Source: Xanthomonas sp. 10-10 (GTDB taxonomy: Bacteria; Pseudomonadota; Gammaproteobacteria; Xanthomonadales; Xanthomonadaceae). Taken from it: a DNA stretch of 64,000 nt. The DNA is taken from positions 2,604,001 through 2,668,000 of the forward strand of contig NZ_CP144460.1 of NCBI RefSeq assembly GCF_040182365.1, in the 5' to 3' direction. Below, piece after piece: positions 59,928 through 64,000 of the stretch (positions within the stretch are counted from its first letter, which is position 1; each line of letters begins with the position of its first letter). Under the pieces are notes generated by a model. The model saw only the letters and a program-made list of their open reading frames with translations. It was not told the origin of the DNA and did not search any database. A program made the translations under genes and the position numbers.

Positions 59928-62324
59928 CTATTCGCTGGCCGATAGGATAGCAGTCGACCGCCGCCGTTCCGCAGCATCCCAAAGACGCGGCTGCCAGCGT
60001 CGTCGCTCGCGCAGCTGCAGGCTGTCCGCCCCCAGCCATACCCTGATCGCACCGGACTGGGCAGTGTCGAGCAATTCGGCCCCGCTGCCCGTCCAGCGCT
60101 GAACCACCTGTGCGCGGGGATGGCCAAAACGGTTGCCATACCCGGAGGAGACCAGCGCCAGCTGCGCTCCGGTGGCGGCAATGAAAGCGGCGTGCGAGCC
60201 GTCTGCGCTGCCGTGATGCGGTACCACCACCACCTCGGCACGCAGCCCCGCAACCTGCTCGCGCATCAGTCGACGCTCGATGAGCTCGTCGATGTCGCCC
60301 GGCAACAGCGCACTGGCGTGCAGCGTCTCGACCCGCAGCACGCAGCTGGATTGGTTGCGCAGATACGGAAAATCCGCAGCTGGATGCAGAAAGCGAAAGC
60401 GCACGCCATCCCACTCCCACTGACGGCCGGCCTGGCAGCGCGAGCTGACATCCAGCGGCGCCCCTGGCGGTGCAGCCGTCATCGCGACCGGCAGACCCGC
60501 GCTCACCGCTGCGTATCCGCCGGCATGGTCGGCGTCGGCATGACTGAGCACCAGCGCATCCAGCTGACGCACCCCGAGCGCACGCAGGGCGGGCAGCACC
60601 ACGCGCTCGCCGGCATCGAACCCATCGCGCACTGCGGGGCCGGTGTCGAACAGCAGCGCATGCCGCTGCGTGCGCACCAGCACTGCCAGACCCTGCCCGA
60701 CATCCAACACCTGCAGGTCGGCTTCGCCAGCGCCGGGCAAGGCACGATCCGGCCATAGCAACGGCAGCCACAGCAGCATCGCAACGGCCTTGCCCGGCGT
60801 GCCTCGCGGCAGCAATAGCCAGAAGGCGCCCAGCAACGCTGCAATCAGCGCAATCGCGTCGGATTCGGGCACCCACCACAACGCCACCGTGGTCTGCCCA
60901 AGCCAGACGAACCCCGGCCAGGTCAACGTGAAGCACCAGCCGGCCAATTGCCATGCCCAGACGCCCGCACCGGCATGCAGCGCTTCAAGCGCTGTTCCCA
61001 GCAGGCACAGCGGCACCACGACAAAGGTCCACCAGGGAATGGCGACAAGATTGGCCAACGGCCCCACCAGCGATGCCTGCCCGAACAAGCTGACCGTCAG
61101 TGGCAGCAAGCCGACGGTGGCGACGGTCTGCGCAGACAGGAAGCCGCGCAGGAGGCTGCGGTCATCTGCGGGCAGGCACCACACCAGCCAGGCGACGCCG
61201 GCAAAACTGAGCCAGAAGCCTGCCACCAGCACGCTCAATGGGTCCCATGCCAGCACTGCAAGCAGCGCCAGCGCAAGAATCTGCGCCGTTGTGGCGCGTC
61301 GCCGCGCAACCCGCGCAAGTGCCACGACGGCGATCATCAGCACGGTGCGCACCGTGGGCAGCGCCAATCCTGCAACCACCGCGTACGCAGCGGCGCCGAG
61401 CAGCGCGGCGATGGCTGCGGCATGCACGCGTGGCATCACCAGACCCAGACCCGGCCACCATCGCCACAGCCCGGCCACCATCAGTGCAAAGAACGCGGCA
61501 ACCAGGCCGACATGGAATCCGGAGATGGCGATCAGATGGCTCAGCCCGGTCGCGCGCAGGGTCGCCCATGCCGCATCGTCCAGTCCACGCGTGTCGCCCA
61601 GTGCAAGTGCGCGCAGGTAAGGCGCAGAAGGGCCGGAGACCTGCGCGGCAATCCGCAGCGACATCCGGTCGCGCCAGGCATCCACGCCACGCGGAGCGAC
61701 AACCTCGCGCGCAGCGCCGAGGTCGCGTACATACCCGGTGGCGACGATGCGCTGCGCCAACGCCTGACGTTCGGCATCGAACCCACCCGGGTTGCGCAGA
61801 CCGCGCGGTGCACGCAGCTTGAGCTGCAGTTGCCAATGTGCCCCCGCCCGCAGCGCGGCGCGCGGGCCGATCTGGTCGGCACCGAAGGCGTCGTACCAGG
61901 CCAGTTGCAACAGTTTGCCGCGCAGGGCCACCGGCTGCGCTCGATCGTGATCGACGCGCAACTGGAACCGCGTACGCCGTTGCTCGGCCACCGGCAGCCC
62001 GACGATGCGGCCGCGAACGCTGATCTCGCGCGCTTCGTCACGTGGCGGCAATTGCGACTGCAAGGTCTCGGCCACTTGCCAGCCAGTCAGCCCGAAGCCT
62101 GCCGTCGCCGTTGCAAGTGCCAGCATCCACCACGCTGGCCGCGGACGCAGCCACAGGGTGAGCGCAGTGCCGAGCACGCCAGCAAACAGACAGGCGGCAT
62201 ACAGCGCCTGCGGCAACAGCGCCGGCGACCATGCACAAACGACCACGCCCAGCAGCAACGCGCCTGCGACCGGCACTGCCGATGCAAGCCGCGGCGACGG
62301 GGCTGCGTGACCTGACACATCCAT
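59928..62324 (-). CDS. comEC: DNA internalization protein ComEC/Rec2
   Basis: 798 residues from ATG 62324. The N-terminal ~500 residues hold many membrane helices with the ComEC competence core (LALGDTRGLDDAAWATLRATGLSHLIAISGFHVGLVAAF). The C-terminal domain is a metallo-beta-lactamase-like fold (LQVLDVGQGLAVLVRT, LVLSHADADHAGGYAAV, VVPHHGSADGSHAAF) thought to degrade the non-transferred strand. It takes up single-stranded DNA across the inner membrane during transformation. It is 28 bases upstream of exbB. Confidence 0.95.
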   Translation of the reverse strand: MDVSGHAAPSPRLASAVPVAGALLLGVVVCAWSPALLPQALYAACLFAGVLGTALTLWLRPRPAWWMLALATATAGFGLTGWQVAETLQSQLPPRDEAREISVRGRIVGLPVAEQRRTRFQLRVDHDRAQPVALRGKLLQLAWYDAFGADQIGPRAALRAGAHWQLQLKLRAPRGLRNPGGFDAERQALAQRIVATGYVRDLGAAREVVAPRGVDAWRDRMSLRIAAQVSGPSAPYLRALALGDTRGLDDAAWATLRATGLSHLIAISGFHVGLVAAFFALMVAGLWRWWPGLGLVMPRVHAAAIAALLGAAAYAVVAGLALPTVRTVLMIAVVALARVARRRATTAQILALALLAVLAWDPLSVLVAGFWLSFAGVAWLVWCLPADDRSLLRGFLSAQTVATVGLLPLTVSLFGQASLVGPLANLVAIPWWTFVVVPLCLLGTALEALHAGAGVWAWQLAGWCFTLTWPGFVWLGQTTVALWWVPESDAIALIAALLGAFWLLLPRGTPGKAVAMLLWLPLLWPDRALPGAGEADLQVLDVGQGLAVLVRTQRHALLFDTGPAVRDGFDAGERVVLPALRALGVRQLDALVLSHADADHAGGYAAVSAGLPVAMTAAPPGAPLDVSSRCQAGRQWEWDGVRFRFLHPAADFPYLRNQSSCVLRVETLHASALLPGDIDELIERRLMREQVAGLRAEVVVVPHHGSADGSHAAFIAATGAQLALVSSGYGNRFGHPRAQVVQRWTGSGAELLDTAQSGAIRVWLGADSLQLRERRRWQPRLWDAAERRRSTAILSASE

Positions 62325-62707
62325 GTTGCCGCTCAATCCCGATCATCCTGATCCAAAGAGCAACGCTAAACCAGCCGGTGGGTTGGAGGCAGCGGTGGTT
62401 TGCGTACAACACGGTCAGAAGAGACCGCATCTGCTGTAGCGCGTTGCCGGCCTGCCGCGATTCGATGCGCATGCTCAACGCTGCCAACGGGTTTCGGCCA
62501 GGAGCCTCAGCGATGAAGCTGGCGGTCAGCTCGATCGTCCCCCGCGCATCCCCTCGGTCGAGCCGCACGAAAAAACCGCGTAGAACGATGAAACGTGGCC
62601 GATGCAACAATCGCCAGATCACCCCAACAGATCGCACGGCGCCGCATTCGCCCCGATTTCATGAGCGAGCGACTATGTTCGACGCTGTTTTTGAGGAGTT
62701 CCCCCAC
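62325..62707. other. Intergenic stretch between divergent comEC and PRISE gene
   Basis: 383 bases. It holds two promoters in opposite directions. No gene or structured RNA was seen. Confidence 0.4.
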
Positions 62708-63772
62708 ATGCGTAAAGGCATTGCATTGATTGTCGGCGTGACCGGCATCTCCGGCTACAACCTGGCCAACGTGCTGGTCGCCGATGGCTGGACCGTTTAC
62801 GGCCTGGCGCGCCGCCCGCTGCAGCACGACGGCGTCATTCCCGTCGCCGCCGATCTGCTGGACGCCGACAGCACCAACAACGCGTTGCGTGGCCTGCCGA
62901 TCACCCACGTGTTTTTCTGTACCTGGACGCGTCGCGACACCGAACGCGAGAACGTCGAGGCCAATGGCGCAATGATGCGGCACCTGTGCGATGCCTTGAG
63001 CGCCGCGCCGCTGCAGCACATGGCGCTGGTCACCGGCACCAAGCATTACCTGGGCGCCTTCGAGAACTACGGTAGCGGCAAGGCCGAAACGCCGTTCCGC
63101 GAGAGCGAGCCACGCCAGCCGGGCGAAAACTTCTACTACACGCTCGAAGACCTGCTGTTCGCGCACGCCGAGCGGCACGGCTTTGGGTGGAGCGTGCATC
63201 GCTCGCACACCATGATCGGCATGGCCAACGGCAGCAATGCGATGAACATGGGCGTGACGCTGGCGGTCTACGCCTCGCTGTGCAAACACACCGGGCAGCC
63301 ATTCGTGTTCCCGGGCTCGCAAGCGCAGTGGAACAGCCTCACCGACCTGACCGACGCTGGCCTGCTTGGCCGTCAGCTGGCCTGGGCGGGTCTGAGCCCG
63401 GCAGCGCGCAACCAGGCCTTCAACACCGTCAATGGCGATGTGTTCCGCTGGCGCTGGATGTGGGGCGAGATCGCGGCGTTCTTCGACCTCGATGCCCCCC
63501 CCTGCCCCGACACGCCGCAGCCACTGGAAGCGCGCCTGACCGAGACCGCACCAGCGCTGTGGGCCGAGCTGGCCGCGCAGCACAATCTGGTCGAGTCGGA
63601 CGTCAATCGCCTGGCCTCGTGGTGGCACACCGATGCCGACCTGGGCCGCGAGATCGAGTGCGTCAACGACATGACCAAGAGTCGCGAACTGGGTTTTCTG
63701 GACTTCTACGACAGCCGCGCTTCGTTCTTCGAGCTGTTCACCCGGTTGCGGGCACTTCGCATCATTCCCTGA
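62708..63772 (+). CDS. PRISE-type SDR (progesterone 5-beta-reductase-like)
   Basis: 354 residues from ATG 62708, with GAGGAG upstream. The atypical Rossmann motif is ALIVGVTGISGYNLANVL, and the family's segments THVFFCTWTRRDTERENVEANGAMMRHL, FENYGSGKAETPFRE, NFYYTLEDLLF and WSVHRSHTMIGM are visible. PRISE enzymes reduce enones and iridoid-type substrates; bacterial substrates are unknown. Single gene on the plus strand. Confidence 0.88.
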   Translation: MRKGIALIVGVTGISGYNLANVLVADGWTVYGLARRPLQHDGVIPVAADLLDADSTNNALRGLPITHVFFCTWTRRDTERENVEANGAMMRHLCDALSAAPLQHMALVTGTKHYLGAFENYGSGKAETPFRESEPRQPGENFYYTLEDLLFAHAERHGFGWSVHRSHTMIGMANGSNAMNMGVTLAVYASLCKHTGQPFVFPGSQAQWNSLTDLTDAGLLGRQLAWAGLSPAARNQAFNTVNGDVFRWRWMWGEIAAFFDLDAPPCPDTPQPLEARLTETAPALWAELAAQHNLVESDVNRLASWWHTDADLGREIECVNDMTKSRELGFLDFYDSRASFFELFTRLRALRIIP

Positions 63773-63786
63773 CCGCAGCCAATGCG

Positions 63787-63815
63787 TCGCTGCAGGTCGC
63801 ACCGGCCTGCAGCGA
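63787..63815. terminator. Inverted repeat after the PRISE gene
   Basis: Perfect 10-base arms TCGCTGCAGG/CCTGCAGCGA with a 9-base loop, 14 bases past the stop. There is no T-run, so it may be a weak or Rho-assisted terminator. The remaining ~185 bases to the window end hold no gene I can support. Confidence 0.45.
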
Positions 63816-64000
63816 TGTGAATAAGCGTGGAGCAAAGAGGTTTAGAGCCGCCCGACAAACCGCGTGTGCTCACCGCCGGTGGGACGCAGCCAATGCTCGG
63901 TCTGGCAACGGCTCGCCACGTTGCGTCCGCTGGCCCTGGAGCTGCGCACCGGGATTACACCACGGCGGCGACGCACCGAGCTGCCGCGCTGCGCATCCTG

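Overview
The window is a GC-rich proteobacterial chromosome segment that fits Xanthomonas (Xanthomonadaceae). The reasons are an antibacterial type IV secretion effector with a Xanthomonas-type C-terminal XVIPCD domain beside a lipoprotein immunity gene, a dif-like Xer site whose core matches the integration site I recall for Xanthomonas filamentous phages, and the block uvrC-pgsA-tRNA and exbBD-msbA-lpxK-kdsB. The species cannot be fixed from the sequence alone.

The strongest large-scale signal is that the window appears to span the chromosome's replication terminus. A 28-bp dif-like site lies at 28772-28799. FtsK-orienting KOPS octamers (GGGCAGGG) read rightward at 10678, 21338, 24224 and 28340. 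The reverse form (CCCTGCCC) occurs at 29678, 41433, 51456, 53262, 60691 and 63500. I saw no exception by eye. Genes left of the site are often on the plus strand and most long operons right of it are on the minus strand, as expected for two replichores meeting there.

Left arm (1-28.8 kb) is mostly accessory. It holds a Gfo/Idh/MocA oxidoreductase, an SPFH-protein remnant, a YqaA-like membrane protein, a TetR regulator facing a Tat-type DUF1349 protein, and an MFS transporter. An outer-membrane porin of the alginate-export type pairs with an exported two-domain VOC protein, followed by a XapX protein. A secreted DJ-1/PfpI lipoprotein is paired with a GlxA-type regulator, next to a frameshifted AraC gene. 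Then come a coupled four-gene cassette (acyl-CoA dehydrogenase-like, PIG-L deacetylase, NodS-like methyltransferase, glycosyltransferase) and a redox cassette (alpha/beta hydrolase fused to a gluconate-dehydrogenase-subunit-3 domain, GMC oxidoreductase, SDR). A bestrophin/universal-stress operon lies divergent to a sensor kinase/LuxR response-regulator pair. The arm ends with the type IV effector and its immunity lipoprotein, right beside dif.

Right arm (28.8-64 kb) begins with an SMI1/KNR4 gene split by a 14-bp tandem duplication and a LysR/NmrA divergent pair. After that it is mostly housekeeping: nfuA with a proline-rich TonB-like membrane protein, phhB coupled to a TonB-C-terminal lipoprotein, zupT, a DUF3300 lipoprotein, rluC divergent from rne, a GacA-type regulator, trhO, an FKBP lipoprotein, an HI0933-type flavoprotein and a nucleotide-sugar dehydrogenase. 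The tRNA block (Leu, Gly, Cys, Gly) follows, then pgsA-uvrC-NHL/thioredoxin, LMW-PTP-kdsB, lpxK-msbA-exbD-exbB-comEC, and a PRISE-type reductase.

Decayed genes (SPFH, AraC, a beta-propeller fragment, SMI1/KNR4) all lie in the first 29.5 kb. None was recognised in the remaining 34 kb.
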